Below, in pieces: positions 49,084 through 60,470 of a stretch of DNA of 64,000 bases. A program made the translations under genes and the position numbers. The stretch comes from Setaria digitata. Taxonomy: Eukaryota; Nematoda; Chromadorea; Rhabditida; Setariidae. Position 1 is the first letter of the stretch. Each line of letters opens with the position of its first letter. Below the pieces are notes generated by a model. It did no database searches. It was not told the origin of the DNA and saw nothing but the letters and a program-made list of their open reading frames with translations. Where the stretch lies: contig RCAB01000078.1 in assembly GCA_003640385.1 (NCBI GenBank), positions 62,001 to 126,000 on the forward strand, read 5' to 3'.

Positions 49084-52000
49084 TTAGAAAATATTACTAA
49101 AGTAATGCAACTGATAAAGATTTAGCAAAATATGTTATTGTCTTCATTCTTTTCGAGAGTAAGTAATATAGTCTTAGGATGATGCAATGCCGAAAGACAG
49201 CAAATACTAATTGATTTCAAAGGAAATAATTTAAAATATGCCATCAGTTTTGTTGACGAACAATATCACACACTCTTTTCAAGTTGTAATCAAGGGAAAT
49301 TCCTTTGTGATTGTTGATAACTTCAACACGTCGGGTGAAGTATTACTTCCATCGAATACATTAATCAAATTAAAGTATTAAGTGGAAATATTTAGGTATT
49401 TGTTTGATATTGACACTGATGGCTGTCATTGATAAATTCTACCACAAAGATGGATTTTCAGTTTCATATCCGTCTTAGTCATTTTTCATTAAAATCAGCA
49501 TTTTATTGAGTGAAGAAAAAGAAAGGAATTTAGAAATTGAAGAGTTCAACTTTAGTATAACCAACATGATGCTTGAAAATGGAATCGCTGCTAGCACTAA
49601 CACAAGCATTTCTTTTTTAAGAAAAATAGAAAGAGAAGTAGAAGAAATGCTATTTTATCATGAAGAAAATGTTTCTTGTGTCCTTTAATTACAGCTAATT
49701 TAAGCTTTAAAGAAAAGTATAATTTGCTTACGAAGATTCAATTCCTAGTGTTAATGGTCGCTTGCATGAAGGTGAAAACCAAAAATGTTCCACTTCATTT
49801 GTTTAAATTACCATCGAACAACAATTATTGTAATTATGGGACGGGAAATGGCAATAAAATTTATGTCACAATGATATAATAAAATTATTTCAATTTTTCA
49901 GGCTAGTTTGTGATAATTCCCCTATAATGCATAACGTATCACCGTTCTTTAATAGTTTGAAGAGAATTATGCGATATCTTTATTATCTAACTGAAATTAA
50001 ATGGATTTTTTTTCGTTAAAATTGGCTTATTACCTGAGCTCTGCCTTACTGATTATTTTTGCAGTGTAAAATTCTCGCAGTTACCCAATTATTCATGTAT
50101 AAATCGCACTCGCCTGTCTTCAATTTCGACAAATACGTTCGTTTAGGGAACTAGTTTCCAACAGGTGGCTGATGTCTTCGACAGTTTAACTTAAATTCTA
50201 AGAATTTTGGCGCACGAATCGACAGGGTTGCGTCATTAATGCAATTGCCTGAACCCATTCATCATGAAATAAATTTAAGAGTAGAAATAGTGAAGCGCAA
50301 AATGAAAAACTCACTGCTTGAGAATAGGCATTCGAGAATTAAAGGAGATCTTTAATATAACTGACAATACTTTACCATTTTTTTGAATCATCGAAAACTA
50401 TCCAGAAATAAAACAAATTACGAGAAGACTGTAGGAAATAAGTGGCAAAAGGTCTTGCTTTTGTTAACGAAAAACAGTTAAAGTTTTTTTATCTGTTCCT
50501 TTATCTGACTCGACCTTTACCTCATTTATCCAGCCTGATCTTTTAAATGCAAAATAAGTGTGACTACTTCCGAACAATTTTTATCATTCTACCAATACCT
50601 ATTACGCAGATCACTGTGGAAAGAACAAATCAAAACAGCTGTCTAAAAAGTGCAAAGCTGCAATATTTCTTAACTTTCAGTAAAAATTCCGCATTTTCAA
50701 AACACAGAAACTGAAGCTTGACACAGCTGTGTCAAGCAAGACAAATTTGAAGCCGTCAGGTTACATATGGGATGGATAATGAGAGTGCAACTAAGGAAGA
50801 CCCCAAATCATCACTGTACACCTCAAACAATATATTGGATAAGGAGCTCAATACCGTTTAAACATATTTTAGCCACTGATTGAATAAGACATAAACTTTC
50901 CGAAGTACACTTTCAGCCATTTTCTTTGTTTCCCCGACAGTTTCACAATATTCCGGAATAACGATCTAAAGTGAAATCCTCCCTCTCTTCCTACTAAATG
51001 CAGGATAGGAATGACCGGAAGGTATAAAGATAAATTAATAATAATAACTGTAATTTAAAAGAATATATTAGGAATATATATTATCCTGTTTCTGCCTTCA
51101 ATTTAAAAAAAAAAAGCCATTTTTTTGTACTGAGAGCTTTCAACTACCATGCTAAGACTCTCCACTCCTGTCATTCCATTTGATAAGTGTCGCAGTTTCC
51201 TTGTTTCTTTTATATGACACCTGCTCATTTTATTTTCACTAAATTTTATATTATTTAACTGTCACTAGTGAAATTCAAATGTTGAGATAGGCTTTCCTAT
51301 GAGTATATTAATTCTGACGTCATTTGAACAGTTACCTTGCTGGCTGCATCCGAACTAGTCCAATTAGTTTTTCTTTGCATTGGTTCATAAGATAACAAGA
51401 GAATTCACTATCTGTTCGAGAATTTCAAATTTATGGGTGAGAGTAATCGAGAGTAAGTTTAGTAGAAGTGAGACAAACAGAAGTGAACAAAAAGGTCGTA
51501 TGAGATGTGAAGGACAGAGTCATAAAGATAGTTGAAAGCTTCGGGATGCAAAATGAACTATGAAGTTTTTTAAAACTACAGAAGTGGTAGAATGCTGAAA
51601 GATGTTGGCCCTAAGACGCAGTTTTGTTTTAATCTGTGATGATTATTAATTTATTACTTTGAGACTAGAAATAAAGTAGTCAAATCATTCTTCTCTCTTC
51701 TTGCTTCCTACTTTCTCTCGTTGAACATCGGAGACAACTGAAGTATAAGGAAAGTATCTTAATCGTAATGAAATTTAATATTATTCTTATGTAGATTAAA
51801 CTGCTGTAAAAGTTGCAATGACGGTCTTGAAATTATAAGATCATAAAAGTCTATACTTTGAATAAGTGAAGAGAGGGCGTATGTTTCTATGATATGGAGA
51901 GTTATGTTTCATCACGGCGGAGAGAATTTATCTAGGAAAACTTTTTGGAAATTAAAGAAACTCTATCGGAAACTTGGTGGTGTGTAAATTTCTGATACAA

Positions 52001-52529
52001 TCGAAATTGAAATAAGTTTATGGTATTAAAGTGCACAAGGAGTTGGTGCATGGAAAGCTATGACTAAGCTTAGATAAATGAGGAATTTCAAAACTGAAAA
52101 GAAATTACAATTTTAACCAAACGGTAAAGAATGAATAAACATGAATATTTGTACAACGAGAATATGAGATCAGTTGACAATGTTAGAAAGAAAGAATGAA
52201 ACAAAAACGCTATAAAATATTTCGTGAGAATTTTGAAGAAAACTGCTCAAAAATCTTTGAATTTTTCCTAAACTGCAAATATAAAATATCTATATTTTAT
52301 TTTTATAAATAGAAAAGCAAATATCGTTTACATAAGACATTTATAAGCAAAGCATTTGGATATAGGCGTTAATTTCTAAATCAACTTTTACATATGAATT
52401 GATTCTTTTTTTTGTCACAGCACAGTGGTATCTAACAGGAAATCAAACTGAGCAAACAGTGATAGCACATTGTGGAAAGATATGACAAACAGAGAAGAAT
52501 CTTATTTTCATAAATAGAAAAAAGTATGT
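49084..52529. other. Intergenic, about 3.4 kb
   Basis: No gene was recognised. A 60-codon, Glu-rich plus-strand frame at 49506-49688 begins with TTG and has no clear splice partner. A 22-bp perfect palindrome at 50716-50737 is listed separately. Confidence 0.4.
50716..50737. repeat. 22-bp perfect palindrome
   Basis: The half-site gcttgacacag is followed directly by its exact reverse complement with no spacer. It is not AT-only, so it is less likely by chance than the AT palindromes of this window. It could be a binding site for a dimeric factor; no neighbouring gene start is within 1.8 kb. Confidence 0.75.
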
Positions 52530-52535
52530 TGTATG

Positions 52536-52760
52536 TTTTTTTCACTCGTTTAATTCGAGCCATTTTCGATTCAGTAAAATATACTGTAATTATGAATATT
52601 GAGACTACTAGGGCGTGGAGTCTAACCAAAGATTCTCATGCAAAAACAAGTGAAGCTTGAGGAAGATAACAAGATGAAGACGACCATCCATATTCCATGA
52701 AGCAGGCAAAATCGGCATTTCGGAAACAACCAAATGTACATCGCTCCACTCGCTCGGTCC
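52536..52760 (-). pseudogene. Probable decayed partial duplicate of F-box gene 3' sequence
   Basis: Besides the copied exon part, adjoining minus-strand sequence (about 52617-52760) stays open in one frame and reads GPSEWSDVHLVVSEMPILP. It then hits a stop where the copied segment begins, so the two parts cannot be read together. This suggests leftover coding sequence from a duplication, but I could not align the second part to any exon of the F-box gene. It might instead be an unrelated fragment. Confidence 0.3.
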
Positions 52761-52980
52761 AATGATACGGCAACAGAATGCGAAGAACTTTGATATCTAT
52801 TTAGTAATAAACAAGTAAATGCAATCATAAATTTGAAGTATACAATTTCCCAAGTTTGTTGGTAGATGGAAATGCTAAATCGTTGTTTCGGATTTCACTC
52901 GTTTCACTCGTTCGATCGAAGCCATTTTCGAGGTCAGTGAAATAAATGATAACATGGACATTCCGACTACTCAAATCCAC
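52536..52980 (-). repeat. Duplicated segment: F-box last exon and a decayed copy
   Basis: About 75-85 bases at 52896-52980, inside the predicted last coding exon of the F-box gene, recur in diverged form at 52536-52620. Both copies share, on the minus strand, the blocks ctagtag, tcgaaaatggct and aacgagtgaaa in the same order and spacing. The distal copy no longer fits a continuous exon and appears to be a decayed duplicate. Confidence 0.65.
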
Positions 52981-55598
52981 TACTAGTGTTTTCAAATATG
53001 ACTGCATATATTTGTAACTCAGTGAAAGCTTCTTTCCTCTAATTCAGTCCATTTATTTCAAAACACTGGAAAATTCGTTAACGAATAAATCAAACTTACT
53101 TCGCGCTAATGATAGATATTTTAAAAAATCATTCTTGTAAAGAACATGTGAAGCTATTATTTCGACCTGTTGAAGTCGACCGTATTCCTCATCAGTATGT
53201 GGAAACGATGGCGCCACAATCCCGACATCATAGCGTATGATCAGATTCTCACACTTCTGAAAAGAAAAAGCAGTTATTAGTACCTACAAGGACTGATATT
53301 CTACATTTAATAAAATAGTTGTACAAGTACAATTACCTTGTACTCATCGTACATATATAGAAAACGTCGTCTTTTCTTCATAACGATCATATACGGAGAC
53401 ATTTTTAGTTCGTCGATTAACTGTAATGTATGAAGCGGTATACCTATCTCCAGCACAGTTCTTACATACGCAATGAAGGCAATAACCCGATAGGAAGATA
53501 ATTCTGACGGACAGAACCAGCCCTGTGCTCGACTAGTTTTATCCCTGAGACATAAAGACCATCTTCCTGAAAATCTACTCATAATTCCAAATACGAAATC
53601 CCACTGGTTTATTCAGTTAGCTTTAAAATTTCCTAAATCAGTTTCCACACGGAACTAAGTTTTAACTTTGCTTAATCTTATGTTTCCACTTAACACTTTT
53701 TAATATGTTTCGTCCATGATTGGTTAATTTTTATATTATAAAACCATCTATTATTACAAAACCATTTAGTCCTACCAAAAAAAAAAAGGCTACAGAAATT
53801 GAAATCATTTTTTTTCAAAAATCAGGGAATTTGGAAAACTATCAAAAATCAAAAATATAACTGAAAAAAAAGACACCGACAAATTCTGCTCCAGTTCCAA
53901 TTCTGCTTGTTTCATGATTAGTTTTTTTTTTGTTTAGTGCTAAAGGTCTGTGAATCCGCGTCGTATTCATCAAATTTCTTATCTGAACAGCAGTAGATAC
54001 TTAAGCATACCAATCAGCTAATTAATCATAAAAACATACCAACATTTCCTGCAATTTCCATTAAAAAACGAAGAAGCTTTCGGAAACTGCAGCATGTTAT
54101 AAATTTATTGCTATCCGATGACAACATTACCGACAGTTCTATTGCTTTCAGTCCCTTTGCAAATTTTCTATAAAATTCCTCTTATAAATAAAATTTTCTA
54201 AATAATCTTAAATAGGATGTAAGATGCCGGAGTTGTTAGTTACAAAATAATTAATTGCATCTGCCTGTGATCATAAGTGAATGTTTGATGATAAATAATC
54301 CCGTCTGCAATTTCTCTATTTCACGCTTGAATATATTTTAGAATAAACTACTCGATGTCTAAAAAATTATTTTCTGGCAAACTGAATGGCGTAATACTGA
54401 AGATTGAAAATATAATCCATACATCAAGTAAAACTATGGTCATTTACAAGAAACACACCGAGCTAATGCAAAATCGTTGAATGCATGACTGTTAATCAGA
54501 ACACCGTAATTATCCCCTAACATGATACAAAGAGAGCGCAGTTTCGGCATCAATAAAATAGGTTCGTATTTGACAATATATTCCAAAACTAAAACAGTAA
54601 GGAATAAATTGTTTGAAGAACAAAGAATGCCCGGCATCTAATTTTTAAATGACTATCAATTTCAGTCATGGTGAAATCCTATCTCAAAAATGAACAAAAG
54701 AGAAAAGAAGAATACTGCACTAGTTATAAGTATATTTGGAATTTCTGGAAATGTTTACCTGCGCAAAGTGTAGCTGCAGAAACAGTAAGTGTCACAACAT
54801 GGGGAAAAATATTTCGAATAATGATTTTAAGCTTTCTTGTTAAAATCTAAATTGCTATAAGAGGCGAATAAAGTAGTGTTTCTATTATTCATCATCACCT
54901 TTTAATAATAATTTTTGGCTTGGTTATCTACGGCAGGTTGAAGGAATAAAAATACTGACAATTAAAAGAAAAATAAGTTAAGAGTTGGTGACAAGGAAAA
55001 ATTAGTAACACTTATTTGAAAATACTTCTAGCAGGAAAGTAAAGTCTCCCATAGAACCTCACCACATGTTCAATAGCTTCAGGTAAAGAAAACTGATCAA
55101 AAAATTTGTAGTCCTGCCCAGTAACTGTATTCATTAGACGACATCTTCTATATACTTGTCGTAGCATGTCCCTGAATCCTTTGCTGACTCTATTCCATCC
55201 CGAAAAACACAACTAAAATAATTTGTAAACATTGTTATGGAGCAAGAAATCTCCACACCTAATGATACAGATTACCTAGCCTTTTCCAAACAGCTAAAGT
55301 TGGATAGCAAGTCATTTGGATTGATATTGTCCAATGAGAAATGCCATTTCGTAAATGACTAGAACAGTCAATTTACAAAACAAAACAAAGTTTTTGTGCC
55401 CAACTACCTATCTCGGATCAGCCTGTTTTCATAAACATAACAAATAGGAAACGGTGAATGACATCCTCCCTGCGATGTTCAATTTTAGAATGAGAAAAGA
55501 ACCTGAACTGGTGAAATAAACGAACAAATGTATTCAATGATCTCATCCGGTAAGTCCGTTGCATCCACATTTTCACGTATTAATATATATTTCTTCAT
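52825..55598 (-). CDS. F-box protein, divergent leucine-rich body
   Basis: Exons found: 55598-55503, 55358-55276, 55212-55026, 54588-54459, 54167-54040, 53566-53337, 53256-53100 and probably 53036-52825, about 400 residues. The N terminus has an F-box-like segment (DLPDEIIEYICSFISP, then DLLSNFSCLEKA). The remainder is leucine-rich with LRR-like pieces such as LMPKLRSLCIML, FAKGLKAIELSVML, FLKYLSLAR and YLKTLVVDLSSR. The family recruits substrates to SCF ubiquitin ligases through SKP1; the substrate is unknown. Two joints are uneasy. Exon 2 ends in phase 2 but exon 3's best acceptor (ttttag, 55213) needs phase 0; a later acceptor at aatag before VSKGFRDML, or a GC donor at GAAAAG|GC, would restore the frame. 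The last exon uses a weak acceptor (attagag). The overall gene is secure; the exact protein is not. Confidence 0.75.
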
Positions 55599-57866
55599 TT
55601 GATGTTAACGAAAGCAATGTTAAACATTTATTGGATTCTGTAACATTAGAAATATATATATTCATGAAACAGAACTGCAATGGCAAAGACTAAAGCTTAT
55701 TAGATATCACGAGGTAACGGAAAAGTCTAAAATAATCAGCAAACAATTGGCACGAATCCTTCAAAACTGTACAACATACAATGTTAGAATCAACAGAGCT
55801 TATCGAAAGAACTATACTTTTACCCATTATCCTTTGAAGTGAAGAGTTCGAAAAAAAAGTCATTTGAAATTCATCAAATCATCACGGCTAATGATATGCA
55901 AATTAAATCAAAGAACTTGAGTAAATTATAAATTTAATGAACAGCTATAAATTATAAATAATCAAGAAGTCATCATTTGTGGATAATCGGAATTTAAAAA
56001 GCAAATCAAAAGTACGTAAAAGTAAAATCAACACTCAACATCTTCTTGAATGGTCAAGTAACTCTAAATTGCAACTTAATTTTTAGATAAAATTTAATCA
56101 ATACCAAGTGAGTAATAAACATGAATTGTCGACAGTCAAAGGTGAACGTAATATTTATTTCATTTAAAAAACAATGATTTCAAAAATTAGAAGAGAAATT
56201 AAAATCTGAGCGATTATGAAATAAATCTGTTGATGTATACCAGCTGAATCATGTAATGTTAAAGATGTGAGAGTGAAAAATTCCTATCATATGTCGCTCC
56301 CTTTTTTATGCACTTGTTTTTGTCAAACTTCTTTAGAGCAAGAGATTAAAAAGCGAATAAGTGCTAAAAACAGTCTCGCATTCTAAAAATTTAAATCACA
56401 AAAAGAAATTAAATTTAAATTAAAATTCCAAATCCAATTAAATACATGCTAAAGTTTAGTTAGTTATGAATGATAAATTATTGAAGAGCTACCAAAACAA
56501 AGACTTTAATTCATATAAATGAAATATCATTGCATGTTGTCCTTTGATAAAAAAATAATAGATAAAGACAAAAAAGTAGCAAGATAAAAAAGGGATTATT
56601 ATAGAACGAAGCTGTGAGTGTTATACATTTTCAATATTTAACTATTCTTTGGTGGTCAAAATAATAGTCACATAGAAAACGATGACGGAATATGAAATTT
56701 TACGATTTCGATGATAAGGTAAACAGTGATTGCTTTGAAATTTCTAATTCTGGTCTACTTTACAGGATAAAAGAAATTAAATCGATATGATTCAGAATTC
56801 GCATTGAAATGGTCGTAGAAGAAGTTGTTCAAAGTAAAAGATGAAATTTTACTATCTTTTGCCTTACATCGGAAATTAATCGAGCATAAACAACAGCAGT
56901 ACATTCCTCGTTACCGTTTATCACGACATTTGAGATTATGCACTTAAGCTGTGAATTCCAGAAGTAAAACGGACTGAAGTCAAGAGGCAAGGTCAATCCA
57001 GCATAAGTAGTCAGAAATAAGCAAAAGAAGTAATCAAAAGAGATCACTTTTTACTGATATCACAAGACAGAACCACCGTATTATTTAAGACGGAAAATAA
57101 CCGATCAACTGGATGAAAAGATGCTACAATGAAACGTGGATCTGAACTCGACCTTAGCAAGAGGAGGTGCGGAGAACTAGAGGTCAGGCGGTTCTCACGA
57201 TGTCAGCACAGTGGGAAAAAAATCACAACATCATGGCAACTATTGAAGAGTACAGATTTTGCGAGACGCAGGGATTAACAGAAGAAAAAGGTGAAAACTG
57301 AGAAGGAGCAGAACACAGAAATTCTTTCAAAAGTGATATTAAACTGAAAAGGATGATAGACAGGAAGGATAGAGAAAGATGTCAGTGATTAGAAAAGTAA
57401 TGAAACAAACATAGCGGACAGTTGTACCAGAGATTGAGAGGGTTCTTAGAGAGAATGCAGTATAGACAGACTTCAGCGGTAGGGTGCAGAGGTTGCCACT
57501 CACTTTGCAAAATCGGTCATTTTTAAACGCCGTTTCCAGTTGTACCGGTTAGCTCATTTCATTTGCAGGTCTGTTGCATTGTCCCATTCCGGGTAGGTTA
57601 CCATACTTAGCGGGTGTCTTGTTGATGGTGAGTTTTTCGTCTGATTATGTGTGATCAGTTAATCTGCAGTAATGACAGGTGGTTTGCATAATAGGTCGAT
57701 AACTGAAGGCATTATTGATCTTATGTTATTATTATCCGTACTGTTAAATGCGTGCAAGGAAAGCAGTAGCCTGAAGACTCGTTCGTGATGCATCGATTGA
57801 TATTAATCGTTTTGAATGCTGTACATCACCTTTATTTAGAGTTTCAAAAACAACGTCATTACTGTC
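55599..57866. other. Divergent intergenic region between F-box gene and RanBP3
   Basis: Both flanking genes point away from this 2.3-kb stretch, so it should contain both promoters. It is AT-rich with a slightly more balanced stretch at about 57060-57600. The minus-strand frame at 56829-57047 lacks splice support and is not called. Confidence 0.4.
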
Positions 57867-57876
57867 AGAAGCAGTA
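57867..57876 (+). promoter_or_regulatory. Candidate spliced-leader acceptor of RanBP3
   Basis: The acceptor-like actgtcag ends at 57868, exactly 8 bases before ATG 57877, the same spacing as in cyclophilin H and collagen. Its pyrimidine tract is weaker than in those genes. Confidence 0.45.
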
Positions 57877-60470
57877 ATGACGACGAAACGCTTTACATTT
57901 AAATCTTCAAAGCTTTCTTCCGCAGCAGATCAGTTATGGTCAGCCAGTAAGAGTGGTTTTAAAGCTGACGAGAAAAGTATCAAACTGGATCTAGGTAAAA
58001 CGCTTACTAAGAATAAACTGGAAAAAAGCACAAGTGCTGGAACAGCAGGAAGTACCTCTATTGGCTTTATATTTGGCTCGAAATTATCAGAAAAAGTGAT
58101 CGTCAGCAACGGGGTATGTCTTTCATATTGGTTTTCACATTTTATACTTAGTTTTGTTACATTTTCGGATAGATAGTTCTACGTAATATTATGGAGAAGC
58201 ATAACTTCAATATCTCCAGTTTTGCGATTGCCGTTTTTTGGTTAACGTTCTGTACAGTTCCACAGTCAGTAAATGAACAGTGAGATGGGAAATAAAGTTT
58301 ATTTTATTTTAATTAATTGATTACCACGTGGGTATAAAGCTAAATTCATATTTTGGCATTTAGTCTCGATGATGAAGGACTGCTAATCTGTTGTATTGGC
58401 GCTATTTAATTGCTGGAAAGAATTGACAATTTCAATATTATTAAGATTTTTTACTAACTTTAATACAGATTTTTTTATAGGATAAAGTAGGAGGACAAAG
58501 CAACTCTAGTAGTTTGACAAGTGAGTCTAGCGTGTCAAAAAGCGAGGCCAAGAGTGATGGACCAAAAAGTGTTACCGAAGTATTTGAAGAAATAAAACAG
58601 AAAGGAGCTTCTTCTTCTTTCATCAACAACTATAAAGCAAAAGAGTCAGTCGCAGTAAGTTTTAATCATTTCAAGTTTTGACCATTAGTCATTTTATTTT
58701 ATTTAGAAAATTTTGGACAGTATCTGGAGATTTCATGGCAGTGTATATTTTGGTTTTAGAATCTGTTGTAATATTCATCATATCGTTAACATTGGCGAAA
58801 TTTTTTAAGGCTTTTAAAGCCTTTGTTACCTCTTTTTTTTTCGTCTTTTGGTGGAAGTAATGAAGTTCATTCCTAATAATTGGAAGTTATACCACATGTT
58901 TTACTTGTCGCAGGAATTAGAAGCGATTTCTGCATCATCGAGTTCACTTCCAAAAGAAGATAATTCTGCTATGGTATCTGAGAAAGATGAGTCAGTTCCA
59001 CCAAAATTGGATGTTGTTACTGGTGAGGAAGGTGAAATAAACATATATCGCGTGAGTTTTTTGACGAGAATTATTGTAAATTGTCTTTTTCATAATCTCT
59101 TTGAGGATTTTAATACTGTATTAGAGATAAGCTAAGAAAAAAAAGGGATTTTTCAGGCAATGTGCAAATTGCATTCATTTGATAGTATAACGAAGTCATG
59201 GACTGAACGTGGTATGTCCTGTTTACGTATCAACGAGCGAGGTGATGAGCCTCCTTACACATATCGAATCGGTAATGATTCTTTTTGTTTCCTTTTTTAT
59301 TTTTCATATTCTTTTTTAATTATTTTTTAGCTATTATTACTCACTTGAAAAATTTTCCGTAGATCGTTATGTGCGATTTTTTGTAAACTATTTCCTAATT
59401 TTAATTATGGGATGGGTTTATTTATTATGAATTTCAATTAGTTTTTTTGAGATATTATTAACCCGTACTTTTTCTTTTAATTATTTATATGTTCCTATTT
59501 TTCAAGTAATATTGCCGGGAATTTTTATTATTTTTGATTTTCACTTTAAAAATAAAAATTTCTTCCCTTTTGGTGGAGATGCTTGGATAAATTTCTTTAT
59601 GTTGTAAATTAAAAAATGTTTTTTTTTTTTCCGACAAACTTTATTTCTGCATTCTTTTAATGAGTTGATGGCGTCGCTTATAGCGATTATCATTTATCAT
59701 TAATAGGATTGTGAGGGTAATAAATAGCTTGGATATAAAGTAGAAAGATTTTGATCCTGGTGATGTTAAGATTAATAGAGCTTTTTGAAATCTTACAGCG
59801 ATGTTCAGATATGAAGAACTTCCCTAATATTTTTAAAAAGTTGTACAGATATTTATGCTTTCCCTATCATGTCAGCTTAAATTTTCTGTTTTCCACTGTT
59901 CTAAATTTCGTCTAAACACTGGGAATGTTTTTAGTTTGTCGAGTAATGGGCAATCAAAGGGTGGTGTTAAACTCTCAGATATTCCCGGATATGATCGTTG
60001 AGAAATTATCATTGAGACGGGTGAAGTTCTCGGCCACAGCGCCTGATTCAAAACTCCCAGTACTTTTTCTTGCTACAGTATGAACTTATTTATTTACAAG
60101 ATTTTTTATCATCCTACCTACTATTGGATTCTCTTTCAAATTTTCACTGTCAGGGATCTTCTTCAATTAATGGGTTTTCAGTAAAGGGAGTCTGAAATTC
60201 TTTCTTTCTACTAGATTCTGCAAAAGTAGGTGTCCTTTTCACCTTTTTATGGCTTTTCAAATTTGTTATTTAGTGGCTATTGCTGTCATCATCGTTATTT
60301 GAAATCTTTTCAAGGCATCTGAATTTGTTGCTGCCCAACTTTATACAACTTTGTCTGGAATTGTGGAAAGCACGAAAAGAGAAGCAGCACGCAAACGAAA
60401 ATTTCCACAGATTGCTCCGGCGGATGATATCGAGTCTGTTATGTCGAAGAAAGTGCTGGCTGAAAATTAG
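57877..60470 (+). CDS. RANBP3: RanBP3, Ran-binding nuclear export cofactor
   Basis: Six exons, 57877-58113, 58481-58654, 58914-59051, 59157-59271, 59935-60077 and 60315-60470, join in phase to 320 residues. The N-terminal half is Ser/Lys-rich and includes an FG-type motif (GFIFGSKLSEKV) resembling the FVFG segment of vertebrate RanBP3. The C-terminal half, from about residue 170, is a Ran-binding domain: VVTGEEGEINIYR, AMCKLHSFDS, SWTERGMSCLRINE, NQRVVLNSQIFPDM, RVKFSATAP and SEFVAAQLYTTLSG. Its end is basic (TKREAARKRKF). RanBP3 stabilises CRM1-cargo-RanGTP export complexes in the nucleus. It is shorter than human RanBP3 mainly in the N-terminal region. The Ran-binding domain order and the FG motif together favour RanBP3 over RanBP1, which lacks the FG part. 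Confidence 0.93.

Noticed and set aside
53058..53099. Very short last exon for the F-box gene giving Met-Phe-stop
   Set aside because: It would require a 34-base intron, very short even for nematodes, while a later acceptor gives a 70-codon exon with LRR-like sequence.
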